NCBI GenBank assembly: GCA_023548195.1 | Contig: JAJHZJ010000336.1 | Span: 4,506,704 to 4,570,703, forward strand | Origin: Bettongia penicillata ogilbyi | Taxonomy: Eukaryota > Chordata > Mammalia > Diprotodontia > Potoroidae | Reading direction: 5' to 3' | Length of the DNA stretch: 64,000 nucleotides | Shown here: piece by piece, positions 21,235-32,569 of the stretch | How the letters are laid out: each line of letters starts with the position of its first letter | Numbering within the stretch: position 1 is the stretch's first letter | Made by a program: the position numbers and the translations under genes | The notes under the pieces: generated by a model | What the model was told of the DNA's origin: nothing | Seen by the model: the letters and a program-made list of their open reading frames with translations, nothing else | The model's database searches: none

Positions 21235-21890
21235 GACATTCTAAATTCAGCATGTCCAGAACTGAATTCTTTATCTTCACTTCAAACACTCCCTTCTTTC
21301 TAAATTCCTTATTACATCTGAGGGTAATACCAATTCTCCTGATAATCCAAGCGCTCTCTCTCTGTCTCTCTCTCTCTCTCTCTGTCTGTCTCTCTCTCTC
21401 CACCTAATTATGTTATACCCTGTTCAGTGAACTCCAGTGGCTCCCTACCGCTTATAGGACCAAATATAAAATTCTGTTAGGCTTTCAAAGACTTTTAAAA
21501 GTCTGGTCCCTTCCAACCTTTCTGATCTTCGTGTGCCTTACTCCACTCCGTGCACTGGCACCTTTGTTCCTCAATCACGACACTCCACCTCCCAGTTCCT
21601 AATGCCTGGAACTCTCTTCCTCCTGGCTTCTGTGGATTCCTTCAAGTTTCAGTTAAAGTCTTACCTTCTGCAAGAAGCCTTTGCCAATCCTCCTTTATCT
21701 GAGTATCCTCCGTCTGAGATTATCTCCAATTTATATAATCCAAGGTATATACTTTGTACATGACTGTTTGCATGTTTTCTCTCCCTGTAGACTGTGAGTT
21801 CCTTGAAACCTTGAAAAGACTATTTTTTGCCTTTCTTTTGTTTTTCCAAGGCCACATACTAATGTTTAATAAATGTTTGCTACTGAAATG
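21235..21890 (+). mobile_element. L2 LINE 3' end with CT microsatellite
   Basis: 'cagcatgtccagaactgaattctttatctt', 'gaactccagtggctccctac', 'cctggaactctcttcctcc', and the terminal 'actgtgagttccttgaa...aataaatgtttg' follow L2 3' order. A CT run at 21353-21401 lies inside. Confidence 0.88.
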
Positions 21891-21949
21891 ACTAATGACC
21901 AAGCTTGGCTAGAAGAGTCATGAAAATGCATCTCTTGCCTGTCTTTAAA

Positions 21950-22145
21950 CAGGTATGGGACTAAGGGTGTGGAATATTATATGTCAGATATGGTTAGGGT
22001 GTTGGTTTGTTTTGTTGAATTTTTTGAGGGGACTTTTAAAATTTTTTACAAGGGATGGCTCATTGGTTAGAGTACTGGGGAGAGATATATTCAGAAATTC
22101 AGGTAATTTAAAAACAGAAGATATCAATAAAAATAAGATGTAAAA
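21950..22145 (+). mobile_element. Old-type L1 3' UTR fragment
   Basis: 'ttttacaagggatggctcattgg...aaaaacagaagatatcaataaaaa' matches 30210-30320 and, more loosely, the L1 ends at 57.8 and 63.3 kb. Confidence 0.6.
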
Positions 22146-22294
22146 ACTAATAGCTTCATTGGTAAAATAATACAGGCAAAAACTATAATATAAAGTACAT
22201 AAGGCTGTGATTTAGTATGGGAAACAAATATCAAAGCTAGATATATCAAAATAGATAAGAGTGTAAACAATTGGTCACCATTCAATTTAATTTA

Positions 22295-22640
22295 ATAAGC
22301 ATTTATTGGTCAGTCAATAAACATTTATTAATCAACTCCCATACAAGTGCCAGGCACTGTCATAAGTGATGAGAATACAAAGATAGATAAAAGGTGGTTT
22401 CTGCTCTCAAGAAGTTTACAGTCTAATAGGGGGAAACAATGCACAGAATGAAGATGAAAAGGGAGGGGATGGAGAGGAAAGAACAGTTACTCAGTGCTGG
22501 AGCATGATAAAATCCTTTAGCCAGGGATGGAAGGACCCAAAGGGTACTGAGGAAGTATGAGGAGGTATTTCAAAGTTGATATGATCTTTCAGGAAGCTGA
22601 GTTTCTAGAGAAGTCCAGGTGATCAGACAGGTGGGAAGTG
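22295..22640 (-). mobile_element. L2 3' end
   Basis: Antisense of the L2 terminus: 'caataaacatttattaatcaactcc...gtgccaggcactg', then 'ctcaagaagtttacagtctaatagggg'. Confidence 0.8.
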
Positions 22641-22964
22641 ATGTGGTGTCTGCCCTGATCTCCTCCCTCCTTAAATAGAAACCCTGGGTTCTCTCCTTAA
22701 ATGCAAGATTAAGGAGGAGCTCTCTTGATTTCTAGCCTCCACTCTTTCCAACCAGAGGGAAGGAGGGGCACATCTTCTATGGTCCAGGAATTTTTATTAC
22801 CACAGTCATCTTATAGAATTAAACCCAATTCTTTAAGCAGTATTTTAAATACACTTTCTATTAAAGATAAAAATATGAGACATATGCCTTAGGTCACGTA
22901 ATAAAGAATCAGCTCTTAAATAGCTAAATTAAGAATAAAACAAAATAAAACACTAATGATAACC

Positions 22965-23215
22965 ATTAATACTTGAGAATGAAAAATGTGCTGAGCTTGG
23001 GAGTCAAAAGAGACTTGGGTTCAAATATGATCTTCCAAGACTTAAAAGCCTGAATGGCCAAATCATCAGATCTCTGTATACCTTAGCTTCCTCATCTGTA
23101 AAACAGAGATGTAATACCTGTAGTATCCAACTCACAGGATGGTTGTGAAGATCAAATGAAATAATGTACATTATAATGCTTTCAAAACCTTAAAATTTTC
23201 ACAATTATTATTCAT
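22965..23215 (+). repeat. MIR
   Basis: 'gggagtcaaaagagacttgggttcaaat', 'cttcctcatctgtaaaacagagatg', 'ggttgtgaagatcaaatga' in MIR order. Confidence 0.85.
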
Positions 23216-23264
23216 GACACTTATAAAGACATTAAGATCAATTAGACATCAAACTATCATTTAA

Positions 23265-23540
23265 GGACTCAGGCACATGCTAGGCACTGTGTCATGCCAC
23301 GAAGATATGGGGAATAAGCAAAAATAGTCCCTGCCTCGTAAAGAACTCACATCCAAATGAAGGAGAAACAACTTGCAAACATAAATGTACATATAAGATG
23401 TATAGAGCATCAACAGGATACAATCTCAGAGGGAAGGAACTTGGGGAATGGAGGGTAGGGAGTGACCAGGAAAAGGCCTATTGCAAAAGGTAGAGTTTGA
23501 GCTGAATCTTGAAGGAAGCATGGAAGCTAATTCCATTCAT
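23265..23540 (-). mobile_element. L2 3' end
   Basis: 'catgctaggcactgtgtcatg', 'gtccctgcctcgtaaagaactcacatc' and 'ttgagctgaatcttgaaggaag' are antisense L2 3' UTR landmarks. Confidence 0.75.
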
Positions 23541-23594
23541 CTACCATAGACAAAACAGGATTCAGTCATCATCTAAAATTAGAGTAAAACAAAA

Positions 23595-23965
23595 GGGAAA
23601 TAGAAGAGTTTGAGAAAATCTCAGAGCTAGAAGAAAAACTAGTCTTAGTGATCATGTATTCCAACCTAGACATGTATAGAAATCCATCACTCACTGGCAA
23701 ATAACCATCTAACATCCATGCAAAGATCTCTAGTGATAGGCAACTCACTGCCTTAATGAGGTAACCCATTCCACTTTTGGACTCTAATAACTGGGATGTT
23801 TTTCTAGACATCTAGCCAGAATATGCCCCTCTGTAACTCTCTGTTTTCCCTCCCCAGCACCACTGCTGCTTGTCCTACTCTTTGGGGTCAGGCAGAAAAT
23901 ATCTAACATCTAATATCTTTCACAGTGTAGCCCTTTACCAAGAGCAGAAAATTTGCACTTACCCT
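23595..23965 (-). mobile_element. CR1/L3-like LINE 3' fragment
   Basis: 'gtgatcatgtattccaacc', 'cattccacttttggactctaataa' and 'ctagacatctagccagaatatgcccctctgtaa' resemble the antisense 3' region of CR1-clade LINEs. Assignment is by memory of the pattern only. Confidence 0.5.
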
Positions 23966-24179
23966 GCCTGGGCTTATCCTGGGAAAATGAACCTGACTGC
24001 TAATACTCTCAATCTCCTACTGTATTGGACCAGGGCTGTTTCTGTGGTTTGGCCTGTGTTTCACAGAAGCATAGAAGGAAATCCCAGGAAGATGTTAGGC
24101 AAAGTGACCACAAGTTCATCCTAAAGGCTGAGGGGCCAGCCACAATTGTGAAACCAACATTAAACACACTGATGCCGTG

Positions 24180-24375
24180 AAAAACAGAATAGATTTAAAA
24201 TCAAAGGATCTGAATTCAAATCCCATTAACAATCTAACTAACCATTAATTATCTGGGTGATCTGTGAACAAGTCATTTACCTTCCCTGGACCTCAACTTC
24301 CTTACTTGTAAAGTGAGGAAAATGAACCAGATAGTATCTAAGGTCCCTCCTAACTCTATGGTCCTATAATAATGT
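24180..24375 (+). repeat. MIR
   Basis: 'gatctgaattcaaatccc', 'acttccttacttgtaaagtgagg', 'ctaaggtccctcctaactct' in MIR order. Confidence 0.8.
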
Positions 24376-24539
24376 ATCACACGCTACCTGTGTAACCTTA
24401 AGCAAGTGCCTTCCCGTCTTTTTCAAAACCCACTCTACTTCACCTCAAACACTGATTCAAACATAAAACAAAGCACGTTAACCCACAGGCGGTCACTGAC
24501 AGAACTGCATGGCACTTACTCCAAAACACCAAACAACAG

Positions 24540-24690
24540 GTGAATGAATGAAAAAGCATTTATGAAAGTATTCAATGAACGAGTTTCAGGCACTCTACTA
24601 AGCACTGGGGATATAAATAAAAGAAGTGAGATAGGATCTGCTCTCAAGGCATTTATATTCAAATAAAGGAAGATAACACATAGGAGAATG
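24540..24690 (-). mobile_element. L2 3' end, short
   Basis: 'aaaagcatttatgaaagtattcaatg', 'aggcactctactaagcactgggg', 'ctctcaaggcatttatattc' antisense to the L2 terminus. Confidence 0.7.
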
Positions 24691-24694
24691 AAGG

Positions 24695-25380
24695 CCTGGG
24701 TAGGGAATTTTGGTCTGGAGAGTAACAAAGATGGTGAGTTTATTCATAGAAGAGTGTAACAGCATGCCCTTTCCAAAAGCAAGATGACTTTTATACTCAA
24801 TATGGATTATCATATGGCTAGACATGTTTGCATGCGCTGGAGCTGGTTCAGGCCCAGGTCAGAGTTTCAAATCTGATAAGATTCACTTCCCCAGGAATGA
24901 GGGGCATGGGTCAGGAGGTCCAGTACTCAGTCTAACAAGGAGAAAAATGGAGCAGCAGAGCAAATGGCCTATGTGGACACAGTCTGGTCTCTGGGGCCAG
25001 CTAGATGGAAAGTAATGTAAATCTGCACTCACCCCAAGTAGTTCAGTTCCAGATGCAAGGTTAGGGTATAGAGTCTATACTACTTAAGCCAGAATTTCAA
25101 CCTCTGTTCTGTGGAACTCCATGTTCCATAAATGCTAGCTCAAACTGGTTATTTTTTAAAATAATTTTTTGTTATTCTAGGCTTAAAAACTAAAAAGGGA
25201 AAAAAATGTTTTTTATATGTAGAACAGGAAAAGAAAATTATATATGAAACTGTGAATCACTATTTCATACTGCTTTGAGTTTTTTTAAGAATGTAATAAA
25301 TTCTACATTGCTTTCAGAACTGTCCTGATTGTCTGTTCCTCTGAACTTTCTTCTGTTCTCTTCTGTGCATTTAAAAAAAA
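24695..25380. other. Intronic DNA, nothing recognised
   Basis: No repeat family, exon or RNA gene recognised. Confidence 0.55.
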
Positions 25381-25384
25381 AAGT

Positions 25385-26150
25385 TTCAATGACCCTCTTT
25401 TTTGGTATCACAATTGATTTTTTTAGTATTTTGTTTTCCCCCAACTACATGGAAAAACAATTTTTAACATTAGTTTTTATTTTGAGTTTCAAATTCTTTC
25501 CCCTTTCTCCCCTTCCTACTTTCTGAGATAGTAAGCGATCTGATATGTTATACATGTGCAATCATGTGAACCATATTTCCACATTAGTCATTTTGTGAAA
25601 GAAAACTTGAACCAAAAAAAAAAAAAAAAAAAAAAAGCTAAACTGGTATGCTTTGTTCTGCATTCAGATTCCATCAGTTCTTTTTCTGGAGGCAGATAGC
25701 ATTTTTTATCATGAGTCTTTTGAGATTGTCTTGCTGAGAATAGCTGAATAATTTATAGTTGTTCACTTCATAATATTGTTATTATATACAATGTTCTTTT
25801 GATTCTGTTCACTTCATTCTGCATCAGTTCAAGTAACTCTTTCCAGGCTTTTCTGAAATCATTTTGCTCATCATTTCTTATAGCACAACAGTGCTCCGTT
25901 ACAATCATGTACCACTTGTTGTTCAGCCATTTCCCAATTGATGGGCATCCCCTCAATTTCCAATTTTTTGCCATCACGAAAAGAACCACTATATATGTTT
26001 TTGTACAAATGGGACTTTTTTCTTTTTTCCCCCTTAAATCTTTTTGGGATACAGATCTGGTAGTTGTATTGCTAGATCAAAGGAGTTTCAAATTGTTCTC
26101 CAGAGTGGGTGGATGAGTTCACAACTCTGTCAACAGTGGCATCACTATTA
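25385..26150 (-). mobile_element. L1 3' end with 23-base A run
   Basis: Reading leftwards, 25989-25768 encodes AKNWKLRGCPSIGKWLNN, the end of L1 ORF2. 3' UTR follows to the T-rich end near 25385. A run of A at 25614-25636 lies inside the UTR. Confidence 0.9.
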
Positions 26151-26377
26151 TTAGAGATCCAATTTTTCCATGTAAAAACAGAGAGAGGAACAATCCTTGT
26201 ACAAAAACAAATAAGTATAATCAAAGCAAAACAAATCCGTAACATATTCATATCCAAAAATGTATGGCTCTTTCTGCACTTTGAGTCTATTTCTTTTCTA
26301 TAAGGAAATAAGTAATAACATGTTTTGTTGGAGGATGTCTGGAGAAGTGGTTGGTCATTAATTTGATCAGAATTCTT

Positions 26378-26960
26378 TTTTTTTTCCAAATTTGTTCATT
26401 TATTTGTTTTCAGTTTCCAACAATCACTTCCACAAGTTCCAAATTTTCTCCTCCTCCCTAGAATGGAATGCAATCTTATATGGGTTCTACACATGCATTC
26501 CAATTAAACACATTTTCACATCTGTCCTGTTACATAGAAGAATTATAATGAATGGGAGAAACCATGAGAAAAACAAAACAACAAAGGAGCAAATAGTCTC
26601 CTTCATTATGCGTTCCAGCTCCATAATTCTTTCTCTGGAGGGGGCAGCTAGGTGGTACAGTGGATAGAGCACCAGTGTAGGAGTCAGGAGGACCTGAGTT
26701 CAAATCTCACCTCAGACACTTGACACTCACTAGCTGTATGACCTTGGGCAAGTCATTTAACCCCAACTGCCTCATCCTGGGTCATCTCCAGTCATCCTGG
26801 TGGATTCAGATGGCTCGAGAAGAGAAGTGAGGCTGGTAACCTCCTTCATTCAAAAACAAAGTCCAGAGCAAGTCATCATTTCTGTGATGGCATGGTCGTC
26901 TTTGGCAACGAAGGACGAACACACTTTTTATTCTTTCTCTGGATGTGGATGACATTTTGC
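26378..26960 (-). mobile_element. Younger L1 3' end nested in the older L1
   Basis: T-rich end at 26378, 3' UTR to 26960, split by a SINE. Flanked by a perfect 17-bp repeat ATTTGATCAGAATTCTT at 26361-26377 and 26961-26977. Confidence 0.92.
26640..26929 (+). mobile_element. tRNA-derived marsupial SINE nested in the younger L1
   Basis: GGGGCAGCTAGGTGGTACAG head, GAGTTCAAATC B box, tail ending CGAAGGACGAACACAC. Perfect 14-bp repeat ATTCTTTCTCTGGA at 26626-26639 and 26930-26943. Confidence 0.95.
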
Positions 26961-27140
26961 ATTTGATCAGAATTCTTAAGTCTTTTAGAAGTGTTTTTTT
27001 GTTTTACATGGTGTTTTCATTATGTAAATTATTCTCCTGATTTTGCTTGCTTCATTCAAATCAATCCATACTTCTCAGCATTTTCTGAAACTGTCTCTTT
27101 AATAATTGCTCAGAGAATAATATTTTATTATGTTCACATA

Positions 27141-27444
27141 CAGTTATCCCTGCCACACTGCAACTTTCCTTATCTCAATTTCGATATATCACAGGTCATT
27201 ATAAGAAATTAAGTGGAAATTTTGGGGGAATTTTGCAGAATTCTCAGATAACACATGACAGAAAATTTAGAAATACATGAAGTATATGTATAGTATAATA
27301 TCAAAAGATTTTGTCTTTTAATAACATAATAACTTAGATTTCTCTGATACAAAAGGAGTGCCAAAAATTTTTATAAAGATCTTCCATGGCAGGGACAGGA
27401 GGGACACTAGGCCTTTAACCTCTGTGATGTGAAAAGGATAACTG
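27141..27444. mobile_element. 304-bp non-autonomous Tc1/mariner-superfamily (Tigger-like) element
   Basis: Ends CAGTTATCC and GGATAACTG are perfect 9-base inverted repeats, flanked by TA on both sides (27139-27140, 27445-27446). This is the TA-target signature of Tc1/mariner/pogo elements. No coding capacity. Interior AT-rich. Sits inside the older L1. Confidence 0.8.
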
Positions 27445-27514
27445 TATTAGTATCAGCAACACCCCAGTTGATGAGTATCTCTTTCAGTTTCCAGTTCTTG
27501 GCTTTTCTCTACCC

Positions 27515-28030
27515 TCTTAATATTTGTTCCAGAATATCAGGAAGTTAACTTTGCTTGTGGCTATTCCCTCTTTGGTATTATTCTCTCTGCTAAGTGCACT
27601 TCTCCCCACCTCCTTCAGATTCTGAGTTTGATGTATTTCTATAGCAATCTCTTTGTGGGTATGCACATACATGTATGTACAAGCTTTTAAACATCCTCTG
27701 CTCAGTCAAATAAAAGTAAAGATTATCTGATGCTTCCTCCCCCTAAACCCTAAGCCACTAGAGAATATTCTTTTCACATACCCCAACTATGAAAAATAGT
27801 AGCTTCCACCTTATTCTTCCTCCTTCTATATGAGTATATACACTTCCTTTTCTCACCCTTCAAATTTCATTCAAATCCTCAAACAGAACCAATCCACCAC
27901 TACATCCTCCATTTTTCTTACTTAATGCCTTTGGTACTCTTTACAGACATTATAATTCTAAAGGGACATTTGTTTCTTCTTCATCTACTAGAATATTAAC
28001 AACATATCACCTATCATACTACCTTCCTCC
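27515..28030. other. Pyrimidine-rich DNA, possibly L1-derived
   Basis: No clear assignment. It lies between L1 pieces and may be antisense L1 leader, but I see no protein motif. Confidence 0.35.
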
Positions 28031-28034
28031 TCAA

Positions 28035-28110
28035 GGTGGAGAAGGGTCAGAAGAGAAGAAAATTTGGAACTCAAAACTTTTTAAAAATTAATACTAAAAA
28101 TTTTTAAATG
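28035..28110 (+). mobile_element. Very short L1/HAL1 3' end
   Basis: 'gaagagaagaaaatttggaactcaaaact' followed by an A-rich tail is the L1/HAL1 3' terminus only. Confidence 0.65.
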
Positions 28111-28214
28111 TAATTGAGAACTATTTACCAAAATAAAAAAATTTAAAACAGTTTATCAACATATAGCCCCTTCCAAACATCCATAACAGGGAAATGGATA
28201 AGCAAAATAGTATA

Positions 28215-28375
28215 ACGAAAAGAAACAATGGTTTGGAATCAGATACTTAGCTCTGCTGTGTACTACCTGTATGACTTTAGCTAAATTATTTCTCCTCTGT
28301 GGATCTCAATTTTTTCACCTGCAAAATGAAGGATTATATCTTTAAGGTCCCTTTCAGCTCTAATTCCCATGACTC
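28215..28375 (+). repeat. MIR
   Basis: 'tggtttggaatcagatacttag', 'ttcacctgcaaaatgaagg', 'aaggtccctttcagctct' in MIR order. Confidence 0.8.
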
Positions 28376-28389
28376 TACCTCTTAACTCC

Positions 28390-28690
28390 ATCATTCTGGC
28401 ACAGGCTATATGTCAGGAACGTATCTTTTCCTCAGCCTCTTGGAATTCTTACCTCCCTTTAATATCCCAACTTTAATAGAGGCCTTTTTCAAGTCATCTC
28501 CCTTCTTTGTTATTGCCCTCCACAGATTCCCCAAATTACTTTATATTTACTTGTCTTCCATTAAAATGTAAATTCCTTAATGACAGATGATTTTTTTTAC
28601 TCTATATTTTCCCAGTAACCAACAGAATATTTTTCATGTAATAATAAATGCTTATTGCTTGACTAATGCATTTTATATATGTGCTAAATA
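28390..28690 (+). mobile_element. L2 3' end
   Basis: 'cttggaattcttacctccc', 'aaaatgtaaattccttaatgacag', and 'aataaatgcttattgcttgac' match the sense L2 terminus. Confidence 0.8.
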
Positions 28691-28764
28691 AACCTAATAA
28701 ATGTTCATTGCACTGAATCACAATTTGTCAGAGAATCAACATGTCTTATTATTTGTATTCTGTA

Positions 28765-28870
28765 AGCCAGGAAATTAAGGTTTTAAAGAGAAGTGCCTCT
28801 GCCCAAGGTCACATGGCTGGTGTTCTTATTAGAGTCAGAATTAAAACCCAGTTCTTCTGATTCCTAGTAG
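28765..28870 (-). repeat. MIR remnant
   Basis: 'ctgcccaaggtcacatggctgg' and 'cagaattaaaacccag' are the antisense MIR core. Confidence 0.7.
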
Positions 28871-28899
28871 TTCTTTCCTCATGAAATGGCATGAAGTCT

Positions 28900-30780
28900 A
28901 AAACTCAACACAAACTGAATGTAAAACACTTTAAACACAATCCAGACAAACACAACAGGTATAGCTCTTTGTGTTGTCAATTAAAAACAACTGAACTTGT
29001 CACTAGTCCATTCAGCAAAACAGATGCCACTTTGTAGAGCTTTGATATTTTTCTTAAATACCTTTGAAAACAAGGATCGAAAAATATGAACTCTTATAAA
29101 AAGGGCTTTATTGTATTTTTATAGCATATTACATACCTTGTAACAATCATTTTGTTAAGTGTGAATGTCAGTTTTATTTTCGGTCCCTTTTTTCCTGGCT
29201 ATTTACAAGCTTTGTAAGAATCGTTCCTTAATTAAGTCTAAACATAGTTTTATATAAATGGATTCCTGGAAATAAAACGTTCAGACTTAAGAAATGATTG
29301 TTACGGAGACTGTAACAGGCCGTAAAAAACGAATGCCACTTTAAACAAAGATTTCTCATTTTAATTAAAAAGATAATCATCAGAAACATTCGTACACTTA
29401 ACAGAACCATTTGAAGCAGCTTCTTTGGGAAAAAAAATATCTACTATCCTATGTAAGCTTATATAGTATAATTTATAAGACATTTAATCAAAGTCTCAGT
29501 TGATCATATGATATGCAGTTATATACTGTGGCTACATTTTAAAAAGTTTTATTGATACTTTTTATTCTTTCCACAACATAGTTACCAATATATCCCTTTT
29601 CTCTCAATACCCCCTTCCCAAAAGAATCTTCCTTTTCAAAAAGAAAAAATGGTTAAGCAAAACTAACCAACATGGTAATGGGAACTACATTGAAAGAAAT
29701 GAGAGTCCAAATGAGGAAATGAACAATTTCCACAATTCTTTAATAAATAATTAATGTCTGGTGGTAACATGTGTGTTTATTTGTTTTTAAATTCACAATA
29801 TTTAATTTTAAAAACACTTAAGAACTTGAGAATGTGATAAAAGATTTTAAAAACTGGCTGAGGACGGCTAAAATACAAAACTCCCCTAGTTTTTTAACAT
29901 CCAATAGCATGTGCACATAGAAATGTGTTAGATATCATAAATAAGCATCAGTTTTGATCAAGAGTGGAAACACAAAGAAAAGAGTTTCCATTCTTCCAAA
30001 ACTAGTTATCTACTTCAATTTTCAAGTTCTAATATATGAATATGGATAGGAATGAGGAGACTTTAAAGACAAGGTCTGTTTTTTCTAAGTAATTTGATTG
30101 GTTTAATTATGTCCCTTCTCCTTGGGGAAGTGGTAGGCTATGGATATGAAATACTGCATCAACTATCTGAGGAAGCTGATGAGTTGGTCAGTTTTGCCAA
30201 ACCGTCTTCTCCTTCTTTTAAAGAAGTCTTTGTTACAAGGAATGGCTCTTTGGAAAGGGAAAAGGAAGGAAACATTTGGAAATAAACGTGATTTAAAAAC
30301 CAAACATATCAACAAAAAACCTTTAAAAGAAAAAAACTCTTTTCTATTGGACAGTATGCAAAAGTAAGTCATGCAAATGATTATAAACTTAATGGCTAGA
30401 GAAAGGTCAGAAAAAAAAGAATGAGAGATTTATCGTTATTATTAAAACTAATTATCTGTAATTTGTTTAAATACTTTCTAGTAATACATCAATATTTTTC
30501 TGACTAAAAATTATCTTTTCCAAACTATACTGGAGTGAATAAAACTAAATTAACTGACTAGGGTTTGGGGAATCTTTGTCTCATTTCATAATGTAATTAC
30601 CATTAGGAATCAAATGAAAGTAACATGGAACATAATTACATCAGCAGCCAATAACTTATTCCAACACTGGGCAAACCACCTTAAAGGTAGTTCTCACTCC
30701 ACCCTCCCAAATATGTTCCTAAAAACTGATTATTATAAGTTATATCATCATAAAACAAATCATACTTTACCACAAGAATA
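28900..30780. other. Mostly unique AT-rich intron with two L1-like tails
   Basis: 29540-29700 ('ttttattgatactttttattc ... aaaactaaccaacat') looks like an antisense L1-type 3' tail. 30090-30340 is a sense old-type L1 3' UTR ('gttacaaggaatggctctttgg ... aaacatatcaacaaaaaa'), matching 21950-22145. The rest is not recognised. Confidence 0.45.
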
Positions 30781-30784
30781 ATGT

Positions 30785-30975
30785 TTACAGGATCATAAAT
30801 TTAGAACTGGAGGGAATCTTAGAGGTCAAGCCTAACTCCCTCACTTTACAGATGAGAAACTGAGGTCCACAGAGATTGTTTTACCCAGAGTGATACACAG
30901 TTATAAGTTTAAAAAATGATTAGAATTCTGGTTTTCCTGATTCATAAAACCCATTATCCATTATGCCATGCTATT
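30785..30975 (-). repeat. MIR-related SINE
   Basis: 'cataaatttagaactggagggaatcttagaggtca', 'ttacagatgagaaactgaggtcc' and 'attatgccatgct' in antisense order. Confidence 0.65.
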
Positions 30976-30979
30976 TTAG

Positions 30980-32230
30980 TTATTCCTGACCAGTATCTCA
31001 ACATCAAATAAATCATAGCTACAATCAACACTTCTCTTCCCCAGTTTTACCTATTTTAATGACTTATTCAAAAGAAAGGAGCTAGGGATGTTAGTCTCAA
31101 AGACTATCTAGCAGGGCACAAGCTGTCTAGGTCTTAATAAGTTGGAAGTTTGCAGCATAGGTCTACAGATTTAAAATAATTGTTATCTTGAGAACCAGCC
31201 TAGTTAAGTTTGGAGAGGCTCATCATCAGACTGGCTGTAGGACAGTGAATTTGTTCATAAATAATAGCTTTTTCTAACACAATCAACTAAATCTCTAAGA
31301 GATACCCACAGAATATTCACATTCATAAAGGTATAGATCCTTAAAATATTGGAGTGAAATACAGCCAACAAATATGAAAACAAACATCCAACAATAAACC
31401 TCTATAATAATTTAAAATAGTGAGATTATGCTCCACATTTTATCAGATGAGCATGATTTTACAACTATACATGTTGATTTTAAAAAAGACCAGAGGGTAT
31501 ATCTAGAACATAAAAAATAAATCTTTTCACATATTTGGCCCAAAGCTAATGTTTATTATAGTTGGCATGTTGAACCTGAAATCAACGATAAATTTTTCTC
31601 CTTAAAATTTAGGACACTTTTGGTGGGGAGGGTTAATAAAAGCTTCAAAAGAAATCTGAACTCATACATTCTTTTTCTCTAAATAAACTTTCCTGTTACA
31701 AGACTAAAATTCATTTCAATTATCTTAAAGCTAAGCTCAAAATACTGTAGTAATTAGATAATTTACTTTTCATGAGGGTGGTGTAATACCCTCTTGAAAA
31801 CACATTTTTTAAAGGAACATATAACCTATTTCCCATCTTCCTGCTCTCTTGCTTCCTTTATTTAAAGCCTCAAGGCTCAATATCAAACAAAATCAAGGCC
31901 ACCAGGACCACATAAATGCTGTTAAGTCACTCTTTTCCATCTTTCACTGCCACAAGGCCTACTTCATATTTTGCTGACAAGCTCTCAAAACATTTCAAAA
32001 GAAAGCCACAAATACAATAATCAGGTCACTAGCAGAGGCCTGTTAAAAGAGCTTTCAAAATCTCTCTCACAGAACTGCTACAACAATATCCTAAATGGGC
32101 ACCTACTCTTGTTTTCTGTTTGGAAAGGAAGCAATAAAGACAGAATGAACTGAGGTGTGGGCAGAAAATAGCTCCTTGTACAAAGCAGTGACTCAATAAA
32201 TACTTAGTGAATTAAGTATTGATCAAGTTC
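30980..32230. other. AT-rich intronic DNA, nothing recognised
   Basis: No repeat family or exon recognised. In particular I see no BTRC exon 2 or 3 coding sequence on the minus strand. Confidence 0.55.
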
Positions 32231-32234
32231 AATC

Positions 32235-32565
32235 ATTTTGAATTTTCTAAGCATTTGCTATGTGTCAGGCACTGTGCTAGGGATACAAAGGCAAAAATGA
32301 AATATCCCTTGCCCTCAAGGACCTTACAATTCTGTGTGGGAAAGAGAGATTAGTTCATGTATAAGTATACATAAGATACATACTAGGTAATTTTGGGAAA
32401 ATGGGCAAACCCTTATTGAGCCTCTACTACATACATAACACTATTCCAGTAATTGGAGGAGGTGGCATGAAGGATGCAAAGACAATTACAATTAGATCCC
32501 AGCCATCATAAATCTAAAATCTGGAAGGAGAGTTTGTAAACAAATAGAATTATGCAGAGCAGTAA
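32235..32565 (-). mobile_element. Two adjacent L2 3'-end pieces
   Basis: 32235-32390 ('gcatttgctatgtgtcaggcactgtgctagggatacaaa') and 32395-32565 ('cttattgagcctctactacatacataacac') both restart the antisense L2 terminus, so these are two copies in tandem order. Confidence 0.7.
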
Positions 32566-32569
32566 AAGC

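Larger units (their letters stand above)
26150..27510 (-). mobile_element. Older L1 3' fragment, interrupted twice
   Basis: Segments 26150-26360, 26978-27140 and 27447-27510 follow one antisense L1 3' UTR order ('ggttggtcattaatttgatcagaattctt', then 'aagtcttttagaagtg', then 'cagttgatgagtatctctttcagtttccagttcttgg'). The gaps are a younger L1 and a DNA transposon. Confidence 0.75.
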
